From Gammaproteobacteria bacterium (GTDB lineage Bacteria > Pseudomonadota > Gammaproteobacteria > UBA4575), in the NCBI GenBank assembly GCA_028281205.1, contig JANQKJ010000093.1, positions 1 through 15,672 of the forward strand: DNA of 15,672 bases. Reading direction: 5' to 3'. The position numbers and the translations under genes are program-made. Positions 1 to 7,315 of the stretch are shown piece by piece (within the stretch, counting starts at the first letter, position 1; every line of letters begins with the position of its first letter). Under the pieces are notes generated by a model. That model saw only the letters and a list, made by a program, of their open reading frames with translations. It had not been told where the DNA came from and did not search any database.

Positions 1-110
1 TTATCAAGTCTGTACCCGTTTATTCCGTTCATGCATATGAAAGTAAACCTCCGTTAAGTGTAAAAATATGCGCGGATGCAATTAAGGTCAGACTTCAACA
101 AAAAGTATAG
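1..110 (+). CDS. C-terminal end of a probable LysR-type transcriptional regulator (partial)
   Basis: An open frame enters from the left edge (first full codon at 3) and ends at TAG 108-110, leaving 35 residues. They begin IKSVPVYSVHAYESKPPLSV and end ICADAIKVRLQQKV. The pattern of a 'PVYAVY' strand, a few residues, 'LS.KV' and then an amphipathic helix ending in RL is the usual last strand and helix of LysR effector-binding domains. Only the tail is visible, so the target genes and inducer cannot be named. It converges with the zinc-ribbon gene on the other strand; the 86 bases between them hold only a weak 5-bp inverted repeat (118-130). The alternative is a chance open frame, but the fit to the LysR tail is good. 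Confidence 0.6.
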   Translation, partial: IKSVPVYSVHAYESKPPLSVKICADAIKVRLQQKV

Positions 111-196
111 TAAAGCACTAATCAAATTAGCCAAGTTAGACATAATACTGTCACACTTGATTCAACGCCTTAACTAGTCTTGGTATATATAATCTT

Positions 197-421
197 TCAG
201 CGAGCTATATGCTCGCGCAAAATACTAACTGCCGAGGAGCCACACTGCGCACAGCGAACTTTTGCAGACTCATCTATGGAATAACCAACTGCAATAAATG
301 GCGTTTTGCATTCTTTACACACGCAAAGCAGCTCGCGAGGTTTACTCAAAAGTATAGCTTCTGCGATTTTTTTATGGGATTGCATCGATTTTTGCTTTTC
401 TATCTTATCCACCGAGTTCAA
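197..421 (-). CDS. Small zinc-ribbon protein of unknown function
   Basis: The product is at most 74 residues. It has a charged, Lys-rich N-terminal helix (residues 1-30) followed by two CxxC knuckles, C35-K-E-C38 and C57-A-Q-C60, spaced as in a zinc ribbon; C33 is an extra cysteine. This is seen directly; zinc binding is inferred from the spacing. No signal peptide or membrane segment is present. The start is uncertain: the full frame begins with TTG (421), with GTG four codons in and an ATG at 383-385 (62 residues), none with a strong ribosome binding site. Such proteins often act as small nucleic-acid-binding or adaptor proteins, but nothing here shows the role. A plus-strand frame over the same bases (209-475) lacks any family signature. 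Confidence 0.6.
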   Translation of the reverse strand: MNSVDKIEKQKSMQSHKKIAEAILLSKPRELLCVCKECKTPFIAVGYSIDESAKVRCAQCGSSAVSILREHIAR

Positions 422-533
422 CTCATTATTTTTTTAGTTTGTATTACTATTCCAGAAGCCGTGATCCGTGCCTAATTATTTTATGACCCTTCAATTCAAA
501 CTAGGGTTCACCCTCATAGAACCTTATGCTTCT

Positions 534-812
534 TCATAACGGTCCATGGTCACATGGTTTAACATCCGAATCAGTAACATCGTAAGCTATAACTTCAGCA
601 GTTCCGTTAATCGCTCCTAACCATAAAGGTGGATTCAATCGTGCATAAAGATCTTCTGGATGAATAAGACCCTGCCAACTGATCTGCTGATAGTCATAGC
701 TTACATCTTGAGTGGGTTCATAAACCAAATAAAACACTAAACTTAAAACAGAAATAATCAAAAATAACCGCAAGAAAAATATTACTTCAATAAAAAGTAT
801 TGCTAAATTCAT
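534..812 (-). CDS. Small single-pass membrane protein, unknown
   Basis: A 92-residue protein not recognised as a known family. Residues 4-31 are almost entirely hydrophobic (isoleucine, leucine, phenylalanine, valine) with one arginine at 15 and form one transmembrane helix or an uncleaved signal anchor. The remainder (32-92) is polar and acidic, with several tryptophans and tyrosines and a CDHG sequence near the C-terminus. It starts with ATG without a clear Shine-Dalgarno sequence. It lies 83 bases downstream of the secreted-protein gene in the same direction, so co-transcription and action at the membrane with that protein are possible but unproven. Confidence 0.5.
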   Translation of the reverse strand: MNLAILFIEVIFFLRLFLIISVLSLVFYLVYEPTQDVSYDYQQISWQGLIHPEDLYARLNPPLWLGAINGTAEVIAYDVTDSDVKPCDHGPL

Positions 813-895
813 GTCTGATCATACTCAACACGCCCAGTCACAGCATTGAGTCAATTGGTCGCAACCCCACTCATGTTTACAAAATCATATTTCTA

Positions 896-2206
896 TTAGA
901 ACTTGTTGCAACTCTCATTTGGTATCGGGTTGATACCATGCAAAGGATAGGAAGTGCCTTCTTCTGGCGATGTTAACCGCGCCCATTGGGTTAGTTGCAT
1001 CCAGCGGCCGCTATGCGTTGAGTGGTAATCACGTGATTCGTTATAAAAGAGTGAACCAATACCAGTTTCTTTATACGAGTTATGATACGCACCACCAATG
1101 TTTCGACCATACCATACTGGATACATGTCAGATATAAAAGGCGTTACACCGAAATTGGTAACAAACGTGTTGACATCAAGGGTGTAATTGTGTGAGTAAG
1201 GAAGTAACATATTCACCGCTTGTTTATCGTTGGCGGTCCCTTTATCCCTGATCATGGCAACAGGATCGAGTGTTTTATAGAGCTCGGTAGCCCCATGACA
1301 ATGAGCTGGATAAATGCGTGCTTTCAAATTTTGAGTACCATAACTTGATACTGCTACGCCCTGGAAGGTCGGGCCCATGCTGATTTGCAGAGGTGCGCTA
1401 CCATTCCAAGTCGATGACTTAGGATATTGGTTATCTGCTTGTGTATTCATCCATTGTTGTGTCGCAGCACTTAATTTGTTGTAGATAGTATGCCACGCAG
1501 GCTTGGCAGTATAAGAATTGCCATTTTTAGTGTGCAACAAAGACGTGTCATAAAACCCTGCACCAAAACAAACAATACAGGCAAACGCATAGTGCTTGCG
1601 AAATTCAGGTGTTATATCAGGATGTGTATAAAGCGTATCATCAACGTAGCTGAAAGCCCACACAAGATCATCCCAGATATTATGGAGACTTTTTGCTAAG
1701 ACTAATTCCCAACGCTTTATTCTGTCTGGGTGTGTGTTAACTCCACTGTAGACATTATTATTTATGTTATTTCTTAAGTACAACAAAATACCCTCGATTC
1801 CAACAAAGTCATACCGCGTAGCATCATCGGCAGTAAATGTGCCTATGTGCCCGCTATGCATTGTATAAGTAGTACTTTGACCTGCCACAACCTCGGTGGT
1901 GCTAAGCGAGGCAAAATTAGCATACTGATTGGGCGTACCACCCGTCCAGCAGCAACTGTCTAATTCGCCGTCATAAATCAACTTAAGTACTTCAATCGCA
2001 GCCTGTAGCTGAACTGTATTTAATTCATCATAATCACCACTCAGCAAATAACTTTCATTCGTGGCTTTGTAATCTCGGATGAGTATTAACAAGTTCCTAT
2101 AATGATGGAGATGGTTTTTGATATTTTGTTGCAAGTTTGCATGAACATTGGAGCTGAGGCTGCTCAAGCAAAGTACAGCGATTAACATGACGACAATTTT
2201 TTTCAT
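896..2206 (-). CDS. Secreted protein of unknown family, 436 residues
   Basis: I do not recognise the family. Residues 1-23 form a typical Sec signal peptide (MKKIVV, hydrophobic core, then VHA before the likely cleavage site), so the mature protein of about 413 residues is periplasmic or secreted. It is rich in Trp, Tyr, His and Asn. The cysteines of the mature protein are the adjacent pair C85-C86, then C210 and C213 (CIVC), C303 (in HCHG) and C433, an even number compatible with disulfides. Histidines cluster at 301-304 (AHCHG) and near 395-398 (YHSTH), which could be metal ligands. No lipobox, transmembrane helix or repeat is seen beyond the signal peptide. It follows the HxlR gene after a hairpin (2276-2300) and probably has its own promoter. 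Confidence 0.75.
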   Translation of the reverse strand: MKKIVVMLIAVLCLSSLSSNVHANLQQNIKNHLHHYRNLLILIRDYKATNESYLLSGDYDELNTVQLQAAIEVLKLIYDGELDSCCWTGGTPNQYANFASLSTTEVVAGQSTTYTMHSGHIGTFTADDATRYDFVGIEGILLYLRNNINNNVYSGVNTHPDRIKRWELVLAKSLHNIWDDLVWAFSYVDDTLYTHPDITPEFRKHYAFACIVCFGAGFYDTSLLHTKNGNSYTAKPAWHTIYNKLSAATQQWMNTQADNQYPKSSTWNGSAPLQISMGPTFQGVAVSSYGTQNLKARIYPAHCHGATELYKTLDPVAMIRDKGTANDKQAVNMLLPYSHNYTLDVNTFVTNFGVTPFISDMYPVWYGRNIGGAYHNSYKETGIGSLFYNESRDYHSTHSGRWMQLTQWARLTSPEEGTSYPLHGINPIPNESCNKF

Positions 2207-2275
2207 TGACTTACCCCACCCTTGTATTGTGTTAGTTGTTGTTGATTAAATATATACAGATCTCTTTGTAATTAT

Positions 2276-2300
2276 TAACAATCATATGTGTTGATTGTTA
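2276..2300. repeat. Perfect 9-bp inverted repeat between HxlR gene and secreted-protein gene
   Basis: TAACAATCA (2276-2284) and TGATTGTTA (2292-2300) pair perfectly around a 7-base loop. The element lies 9 bases beyond the HxlR stop codon and about 70 bases before the secreted-protein start. It has no run of T after it on the minus strand, so it is not a classical intrinsic terminator. It could be a weak terminator for the HxlR gene or an operator for the next gene. Confidence 0.4.
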
Positions 2301-2308
2301 TGTTAACC

Positions 2309-2968
2309 TTAAGCAAAATCACTATTACTCAGCCATTTTGTGACATCCTTGGTAAGACGAGTTGATCCAACAATCTTGAGCTTGTTGCTATTAATTGCAG
2401 ATTTATATGTTTGATCGCCCATCCACACTTCCATCATCGTTCTAACATCTATGTTGAACCATACATCGACTTCTTTTCCTGGATCATCGAGACATATATC
2501 AATCTTGTCGTTTTCAACAACGATCCACCAATCTTTTAACTTTTTAATGTCATTAAACTTAAAATGAATAACCGTTTCGTCACCAATTAACTTTTCAGGG
2601 TTTATGCTGCGGCCTAGGTGCAGCATAAGCAATTCAACATCTAATTCGTCATCACTTATCTGATCTCTGGCCCAATCCATGCCCCATTTTCCTAGCGCCT
2701 GAATTATTGGTAATGCTTTTTTTCCAGCGGTTGTCAGATAATATTCAAAGCCTTGTTGGCCTTTAATTTTTTCTCTCTCTATTATTTCTGCTTTCTCAAG
2801 ACTTCGAAGTCTCGCTGTTAATAGACTTGGAGAAATGTTACCTAGACCCTTGAGTAATTCATTAAAGCGACAGCCACCTGATAAAAGCTCACGCATAATC
2901 AAAAATGTCCACTTATCTCCAAGCAACTCAGTGGCTTTTGCGACTGGGCAAAATTGATTGTATTTCAT
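2309..2968 (-). CDS. HxlR-family transcriptional regulator with SCP2-like C-terminal domain
   Basis: A 219-residue protein in two parts. Residues 5-100 are a winged helix of the HxlR family: conserved C7 in 'FCPVAKA', 'LLGDKWTFLIMRELL' (16-29), 'RFNELLKGLGNISPSLLTAR' (34-53, containing the recognition helix), and a wing ending at 'YYLTTAGKKALP'. Residues 125-215 resemble the sterol-carrier-protein-2-like fold often attached to this regulator, with 'VWMGD' (181-185) and a closing 'KWL'. In YodB/HypR-type members the N-terminal cysteine senses electrophiles or thiol stress, so C7 is a plausible sensor here (inference). The gene faces a tautomerase pseudogene across 154 bases holding inverted repeats, the usual place for its operator. 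It probably repressed that gene and itself. Confidence 0.85.
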   Translation of the reverse strand: MKYNQFCPVAKATELLGDKWTFLIMRELLSGGCRFNELLKGLGNISPSLLTARLRSLEKAEIIEREKIKGQQGFEYYLTTAGKKALPIIQALGKWGMDWARDQISDDELDVELLMLHLGRSINPEKLIGDETVIHFKFNDIKKLKDWWIVVENDKIDICLDDPGKEVDVWFNIDVRTMMEVWMGDQTYKSAINSNKLKIVGSTRLTKDVTKWLSNSDFA

Positions 2969-3026
2969 GTTCTTTTGCTCAAATACAATAATTGAGCAGA
3001 GATTACTATTGGCGCATTTAAATTCA

Positions 3027-3043
3027 ACTACATAAGTTGTAGT
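3027..3043. promoter_or_regulatory. Candidate HxlR operator, ACTACA-N5-TGTAGT
   Basis: A perfect 6-bp inverted repeat with a 5-base spacer (ACTACA at 3027-3032, TGTAGT at 3038-3043) lies between the divergent HxlR gene and the tautomerase relic. HxlR dimers bind short palindromes of this kind upstream of divergent targets. Assignment to this regulator is by position only. Confidence 0.45.
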
Positions 3044-3048
3044 CGGAT

Positions 3049-3079
3049 ACTAAAAATTAAAACTTTCTTAACTTTTAGT
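3049..3079. promoter_or_regulatory. Second inverted repeat in the divergent promoter region
   Basis: ACTAAAA (3049-3055) is the exact reverse complement of TTTTAGT (3073-3079), spaced by 17 bases. It sits just before a possible -10 element (TATAAG near 3081) and a strong AGGAGG ribosome binding site (3112-3117) of the tautomerase relic. It is AT-rich, so chance is possible. It may be a second half-site pair for the HxlR regulator. Confidence 0.3.
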
Positions 3080-3122
3080 GTATAAGTATTAGGTATTTTT
3101 TTAATTAAGACAGGAGGTTAAG

Positions 3123-3328
3123 ATGCCAGTTGTTAGTGCAAATAATTAAAGATGATTTTGACTCCGCAACTAAAGAAACATATGAGCCAAAAGTTAACTG
3201 AGGCCTTAAGTGAAATTGAAGGTAAACAGATGCGACCCGCTACTATGATATGTATAGGAGATATTAAATAAGATGATTGGAGAATTAGTGGCAAGTGTAT
3301 AACTATTGTAGATGTACATGCTCTATAA
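3123..3328 (+). pseudogene. Broken 4-oxalocrotonate-tautomerase-like gene
   Basis: An excellent ribosome binding site (CAGGAGG) precedes ATG 3123. Translation gives MPVVSAN, with the catalytic proline at position 2 as in 4-OT enzymes, then meets a stop at 3147. An extra base near 3144 moves the frame to IKDDFDSATKE (3145-3177). A second +1 shift near 3178-3181 gives MSQKLTEALSEIEGKQMRPA, then TMICIGDIK, a TAA at 3269-3271, and in the same frame DDWRISGKC, ITIVDVHAL and a final TAA (3326-3328). Removing the two extra bases gives about 67 codons, the family length. The conserved 'EIEGENMR..TWV.I.E...GDWGIGG..LTT.DV.AL' pattern is recognisable throughout. Intact members isomerise 2-hydroxymuconate-type substrates. 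The gene faces the HxlR regulator, a pairing I recall as recurrent, so it was probably the regulator's target. Two frameshifts plus a nonsense codon indicate loss. Confidence 0.8.
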
Positions 3329-3333
3329 TAATC

Positions 3334-3364
3334 AAAAAATCGGCTTAGCTTTCTATATTAAGCC
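3334..3364 (-). terminator. Weak candidate terminator hairpin (minus orientation)
   Basis: GGCTTA (3342-3347) pairs with TAAGCC (3359-3364) around an 11-base loop. Read on the minus strand the stem is followed by a run of six T (the A run at 3334-3339). The stem is short and no minus-strand gene ends close by; the nearest is the receiver-EAL gene, about 600 bases away. It also lies just beyond the end of the tautomerase relic on the plus strand. Confidence 0.3.
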
Positions 3365-3487
3365 TAACAGCCTTGTTTGACTGAGCTATTTATGTCTGCT
3401 TAGGGCAAAAGCGATCATTAACAAAACTATAATATTAGCATAATCAAATATAATAATATGATATTGAACTGAGGGCTTTTACATTAA

Positions 3488-3704
3488 CAAATAAGACCGT
3501 TAGAAAGTCTTGCTAAACAATGTATTTTAGATGCGAACTTTAAGAAACTTGAATTAATTTATGCGTTGGTCTGCCATCTTATTCGGTAGCAAATTCAAAT
3601 ATCATCCAATTTCCTGAATGCTATTAACGTTTCATTTGGTGAATGAACTCGACCTTGAAAACAGATTACATAGCAGTAAAACAAAAAAGCTATTACCAAA
3701 TTAA
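3488..3704 (+). pseudogene. Possible remnant of a second decayed gene, unknown
   Basis: A protein-like stretch runs in one frame from 3488: QIRPLESLAKQCILDAN, then FKKLELIYALVCHLIR, a TAG at 3587-3589, and QIQISSNFLNAINVSFGE before TGA at 3644-3646. One frame over, it continues as NELDLENRLHSSKTKKLLPN to TAA 3702-3704. The residue choice (alternating Leu/Ile with charged residues, helical) looks more like coding sequence than random AT-rich DNA, and it lies beside another broken gene. I recognise no family and see no start codon or ribosome binding site. It may be chance. The rest of 3329-3953 shows no further coding signal, only AT-rich sequence. Confidence 0.3.
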
Positions 3705-3953
3705 CTCCTTAAAATGCGAGATGATCAAATGGCACATAATATAAATTAGGTGGCGGAGGCTTGAGTCTGCAGTGAACCCTGCTGTGTGATAATTTCCTTA
3801 TTAAACAGCCAATTCACAGGGAAATTTTAATTTTATATTTTCTTATTCTAAGTTTATCCGTTAACTCTATTTAATTTATATAATTAACCTAGTACAAACC
3901 TTTTCTTGCATTTCGATAACAGGGAAACAGCAGGTAATTCAATTCACTATTCA

Positions 3954-5168
3954 TCACCCATGCGCACTCTGACTTAGATCAGCTTCACGCCAACTCATCC
4001 ATGCATCAAATTGCGCAGCTGACATTGCTCTAGCAATGAAGTAGCCTTGAACCAAGTCACAACCCACATCTACTACTTGGTCCCAATCAGATTGATTCTC
4101 CACGCCCTCTGCAACAATTGTCATGTTGAGTTTTTTGGCCAGTATAACGCTTGATTCCAATATCGCACGTGCTTCTAGATTATCTGCAGCATCATGCACA
4201 AAACTTCGGTCAATCTTTAGTTCTGTAAAAGGAATATTACTGAGTTGAGACATTGATGAATAGCCTGTGCCAAAATCATCAATGGAAAGACGAAAGCCCA
4301 TCAAACGAAGACGAGTTAGCACGTCGAGAGTGGTAGCTAGATTCTCCAAGAGACGGCTCTCTGTTACTTCCAATGTAATCATATTACAAGGAACATCATG
4401 TGTATTCGCTATAGCTGTCAACCGCTCAGGCAAGTCGACTAAAACTAAACTTTTTGCGGAAAAGTTGACCGAGACTGAGAAGTCGTATCCTCGCTTACGC
4501 CACTGGCCCACATTCGCTAACGCCTGTTCAAATATATGCCAAGTCATCTCGTTAATTAAGTCATGCTCCTCTGCTAAAGGAATGAATGTGATTGGCGGGA
4601 TTAATCCACGTTCGGGATGTTGCCAACGTGCTAAAACCTCTACTGAAGCCAAAGATCCATCCATAACGTTAATTTGAGGCTCAAAAAAAGCAGCAATCTG
4701 CTTCTCTGCAATAGCCTTTTGCAGCTCTTCTGATGAAATTAACTCAGTATTAGCCTTAGAAGTTTCTATTAACTTGAGCTCTATTCTTGCTAGTTTTTCA
4801 AACAGGTCATTAGCCGAAACTGGTTTGCTAAGTGAACCAAGCACATTTAGTTTGTGTTCATCGGCAAGGTTTTTTACCGATTTCAAAATTCGAGTATCCT
4901 CGCCACTAAATAGAAGGATGTCACCGAAATACTTACGTAATGCCAGGTTACGTAAAACTTCCACACCATCCATCACCGGCATATTTAAATCCAACATAAT
5001 CACATCAATGACTTGACCGGAATCTATCATTGTCAGTGCGTCTAGTCCGTTTTTACATGTTATAACATTTGTAACACCGACCAGCTCCAGTGTCATAACA
5101 ACTGTTGAAAGTATGAATTCATCATCATCAATGATTAGAATACTGAGTTCAGAGAGATCTTTTTTCAC
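3954..5168 (-). CDS. Receiver-EAL response regulator, predicted c-di-GMP phosphodiesterase
   Basis: A 404-residue cytoplasmic protein. Residues 8-128 form a receiver with the acidic pair D14/D15, the phospho-accepting D60 in 'IMLDLNMP' and K115 in 'LSKP'. Residues 148-395 form an EAL domain. The signature reads EVLAR (177-181), and the residues expected for metal binding and catalysis are present: N235 (NFSAKS), E267 (LEVTES), D297-D298 (DDFGTG), K318 (ELKIDRSF), E354 (AEGVE) and Q374 (QGY). It should therefore hydrolyse c-di-GMP to pGpG, with activity set by phosphorylation of the receiver. It begins with GTG and has no clear Shine-Dalgarno sequence. It is the last gene of the minus-strand signalling block, 138 bases after the chemoreceptor. 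The upstream HPt-ended kinase is a plausible phosphodonor (inference). Confidence 0.9.
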   Translation of the reverse strand: MKKDLSELSILIIDDDEFILSTVVMTLELVGVTNVITCKNGLDALTMIDSGQVIDVIMLDLNMPVMDGVEVLRNLALRKYFGDILLFSGEDTRILKSVKNLADEHKLNVLGSLSKPVSANDLFEKLARIELKLIETSKANTELISSEELQKAIAEKQIAAFFEPQINVMDGSLASVEVLARWQHPERGLIPPITFIPLAEEHDLINEMTWHIFEQALANVGQWRKRGYDFSVSVNFSAKSLVLVDLPERLTAIANTHDVPCNMITLEVTESRLLENLATTLDVLTRLRLMGFRLSIDDFGTGYSSMSQLSNIPFTELKIDRSFVHDAADNLEARAILESSVILAKKLNMTIVAEGVENQSDWDQVVDVGCDLVQGYFIARAMSAAQFDAWMSWREADLSQSAHG

Positions 5169-5306
5169 AATTATAATAGTATATTGATAATATTATTTTT
5201 ATCATCTACCTAAACAATGAGCTTATTGCCTAGTAGTGTTTGTTAAAGATAAATAGATAGAACATGTCTACCTGAGCCAGCTAGCTACTCTTATATTTGG
5301 GAAATA

Positions 5307-7208
5307 CTAGAACTCTTTCCAACTATCATTATCTAAATCACCACTTGATGCTTTTTTAAATGATTCATCTGGAAATGTCTTCGTTGAATTGGCACTAGCT
5401 GTCTTATCACTCTCTGACCAAGGACGATTAGCACTACGACGTTCTTTAACCGGATGATTATTTAATAAATTTTCATTATTAGACTTTTGATATGAATCTT
5501 CGACTTTAAAGAAGCCTATCAATTGACTCAATTCATTACTTTGTTCAGCCATCGATTCTGCAGACGCAGCACTTTCTTCTACTAATGCTGTATTTTGTTG
5601 AGTAGTTGTGTCTAATTCTATGATCACTTTATTAACTTGATCAATACCTTGCGCTTGTTCTTGAGAGGCAGACGTAATGTCCTTAACAATATCTGCAACT
5701 TTTTTAACACCTTCCATGATCTCATCCAGGGTTTCACCTGATTGATTTACCAAGCGGCTTCCCTCTTCGACTTTCGTGACACTGTCTTCGATTAATTCTT
5801 TAATTTCTTTCGCAGCTGAGGCACTACGTCCAGCAAGATTTCGTACTTCAGTCGCAACAACTGCAAAGCCACGTCCTTGTTCACCAGCACGCGCTGCTTC
5901 AACAGCTGCATTGAGTGCCAGTAAATTTGTCTGGAATGCTATCTCATCAATCACACTGATGATATTGGAAATTTTACTGCTAGCTTGATTGATTTCGCCC
6001 ATTGCTGTGACCGCTTGGTTGACTATTTCTCCCCCAGCTTGAGCTTGTGATCGTGCACTAATAGCAAGTTCATTAGCTTCTCTGGAATTATCAGCATTTT
6101 GTTTGACGGTACTGGTAATCTCCTCCATGCTCGCAGAGGTTTCTTCCAAAGCTGCCGCTTGTGTTTCGGTGCGTCTACTTAAATCCAGATTGCCATCGGA
6201 AATCTCGCCTGCACCAGCATTCACCAACTCACACACTTGTCGAATATCACCAACCATCTCGCTCAACTTTTTGCAATAATCGTTAGTAGTTCTTTTGAGC
6301 TGTGCAAATTGACCTTGGTATTCTCCTTGTACCCGTTCATCTAATCTACCTTCAGCAAGTGCCAATAGGACATCACTCACCTCCTGCAAAATATGCTCAA
6401 CAGTTACCTGAAGCTCTTTTTGTGCAGTGATATCACTAGCATACTTCACAACTTTAAATAGCTTTCCGTCCAGATCGTAAATAGGATTGTATGAAGCTTG
6501 CAGCCATAGTTTCTTACCATCTTTCCCAACTCGTTCATATTCGCCGGTTTGGAATTCACCACGATTTAGTGCTTCCCAAAATTGCTTATATTCCTGACTA
6601 GTTTTATATTCAGGCAACGCAAACATGCTGTGATGTTTGCCTTTTATATCTGCAAGCGAATAGCCAACAGTATTGAGAAAGTTGTCATTAGCATCTAGAA
6701 TATTTCCATTCATATCAAATTGAATAACCGCCTGTGACCGGATGATTGCATCTACCTGTCCTTTATATTCCAGTGTAAGCTCCTGAATTTCTCTTTCTGC
6801 CTTAAGTTCTGCTGTACGATCAGCCCATTCAACAGCAATTCCAGTCAACTTGCCCTTATTGTCAAGTATCGGATTAGCAATTATTCGAAAGCTTCGGCCA
6901 CCAATTTCTAATTGTGATTCAAACGTTGAAGTAAGTTTTGCAAGAATTCCACGTTGATGAGCAGGATTTTTATGGAATGAGTCAATATTGACTCCAATGA
7001 GTGCATTTGCATTAAACTTTGGTAAATCCTTTTTAATATCTGACTCAGCCTCTCTGAACATCTCTTTTAACGAATCATTCATATATACGATATTAAGATC
7101 AGCATCTGAAATCATTACATGAGTTTTTATGGCTGTTAATGCGCCTTCAAAACGATCAGATGATTCTTTAGTTTGAGTATTACTTCCAAGACTGTTCAAA
7201 ATTTTCAT
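5307..7208 (-). CDS. Soluble PAS-PAS methyl-accepting chemotaxis protein with C-terminal CheR-tether-like motif
   Basis: Counting from the chosen ATG the protein has 633 residues and no transmembrane helix, so it is a cytoplasmic receptor. PAS-A covers about 24-137 and PAS-B about 152-262, ending in the 'FKVVKYASDIT' strand typical of BdlA-like receptors. A HAMP-like segment (272-320) follows, then the long signalling coiled coil (about 345-567) with the highly conserved tip 'EIAFQTNLLALNAAVEAARA' (422-441), which contacts CheA and CheW. A polar tail ends in SWKEF, which fits the x-[FYWH]-x-x-[FYWH] pattern of CheR-binding pentapeptides, so methylation is likely. An upstream in-frame ATG (7217) directly abuts the AAGGA motif; the ATG at 7208 lies 8-9 bases from it and is preferred. 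PAS cofactors (heme or FAD) cannot be told from sequence. A dead cheW-like gene lies just upstream. Confidence 0.9.
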   Translation of the reverse strand: MKILNSLGSNTQTKESSDRFEGALTAIKTHVMISDADLNIVYMNDSLKEMFREAESDIKKDLPKFNANALIGVNIDSFHKNPAHQRGILAKLTSTFESQLEIGGRSFRIIANPILDNKGKLTGIAVEWADRTAELKAEREIQELTLEYKGQVDAIIRSQAVIQFDMNGNILDANDNFLNTVGYSLADIKGKHHSMFALPEYKTSQEYKQFWEALNRGEFQTGEYERVGKDGKKLWLQASYNPIYDLDGKLFKVVKYASDITAQKELQVTVEHILQEVSDVLLALAEGRLDERVQGEYQGQFAQLKRTTNDYCKKLSEMVGDIRQVCELVNAGAGEISDGNLDLSRRTETQAAALEETSASMEEITSTVKQNADNSREANELAISARSQAQAGGEIVNQAVTAMGEINQASSKISNIISVIDEIAFQTNLLALNAAVEAARAGEQGRGFAVVATEVRNLAGRSASAAKEIKELIEDSVTKVEEGSRLVNQSGETLDEIMEGVKKVADIVKDITSASQEQAQGIDQVNKVIIELDTTTQQNTALVEESAASAESMAEQSNELSQLIGFFKVEDSYQKSNNENLLNNHPVKERRSANRPWSESDKTASANSTKTFPDESFKKASSGDLDNDSWKEF

Positions 7209-7211
7209 CAA

Positions 7212-7223
7212 TTTCATCCTTAA
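7212..7223 (-). promoter_or_regulatory. Ribosome binding site deciding the chemoreceptor start
   Basis: The minus strand reads TTTAAGGATGAAATTGATG before the chemoreceptor frame. AAGGA overlaps the first ATG (7215-7217), leaving no spacer, but is 8 bases from the second ATG (7206-7208). The second ATG is therefore the better start, giving MKILNSLG as the N-terminus. Confidence 0.5.
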
Positions 7224-7286
7224 ATTAATAACGTGTTTTCTTTTATATTCTAGAAGTTAAATATCATTTCTTTAATTCACCACATC

Positions 7287-7315
7287 ATTGATTTAGTTAA
7301 AATCAATTAATTGAT
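7287..7315. repeat. Overlapping palindromes at the end of the cheW relic
   Basis: ATTGATTT (7287-7294) pairs with AAATCAAT (7300-7307) around five bases, and ATCAATTAATTGAT (7302-7315) is a perfect 14-base palindrome overlapping it. They cover the last codons and stop of the cheW relic, 80-110 bases before the chemoreceptor start. They may be a weak hairpin ending the relic's transcript or an operator for the receptor gene. No T run follows. Confidence 0.35.

Noticed and set aside
34..52. Perfect GGAGGT on the minus strand 10 bases before an ATG (34-36).
   Set aside because: It opens only a 10-codon frame and lies inside the codons of the LysR tail read on the plus strand.
209..475. Plus-strand 88-codon frame opposite the zinc-ribbon gene.
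   Set aside because: Composition is erratic and it has no ribosome binding site; the opposite strand carries clear paired CxxC motifs.
503..514. AGGGT-TC-ACCCT hairpin between the two small minus-strand genes.
   Set aside because: The stem is very short with almost no loop and no T run; not supportable as a terminator.
3730..3745. TGGCAC resembling the -24 element of a sigma-54 promoter.
   Set aside because: No TTGC/TGC -12 element follows at the required spacing, and no gene starts downstream.
3749..3787. tRNA-like 3' end on the minus strand (GGGTTC followed by CTCCGCCACC).
   Set aside because: No matching acceptor 5' half, anticodon arm or D arm could be placed around it, and the T-arm does not pair.
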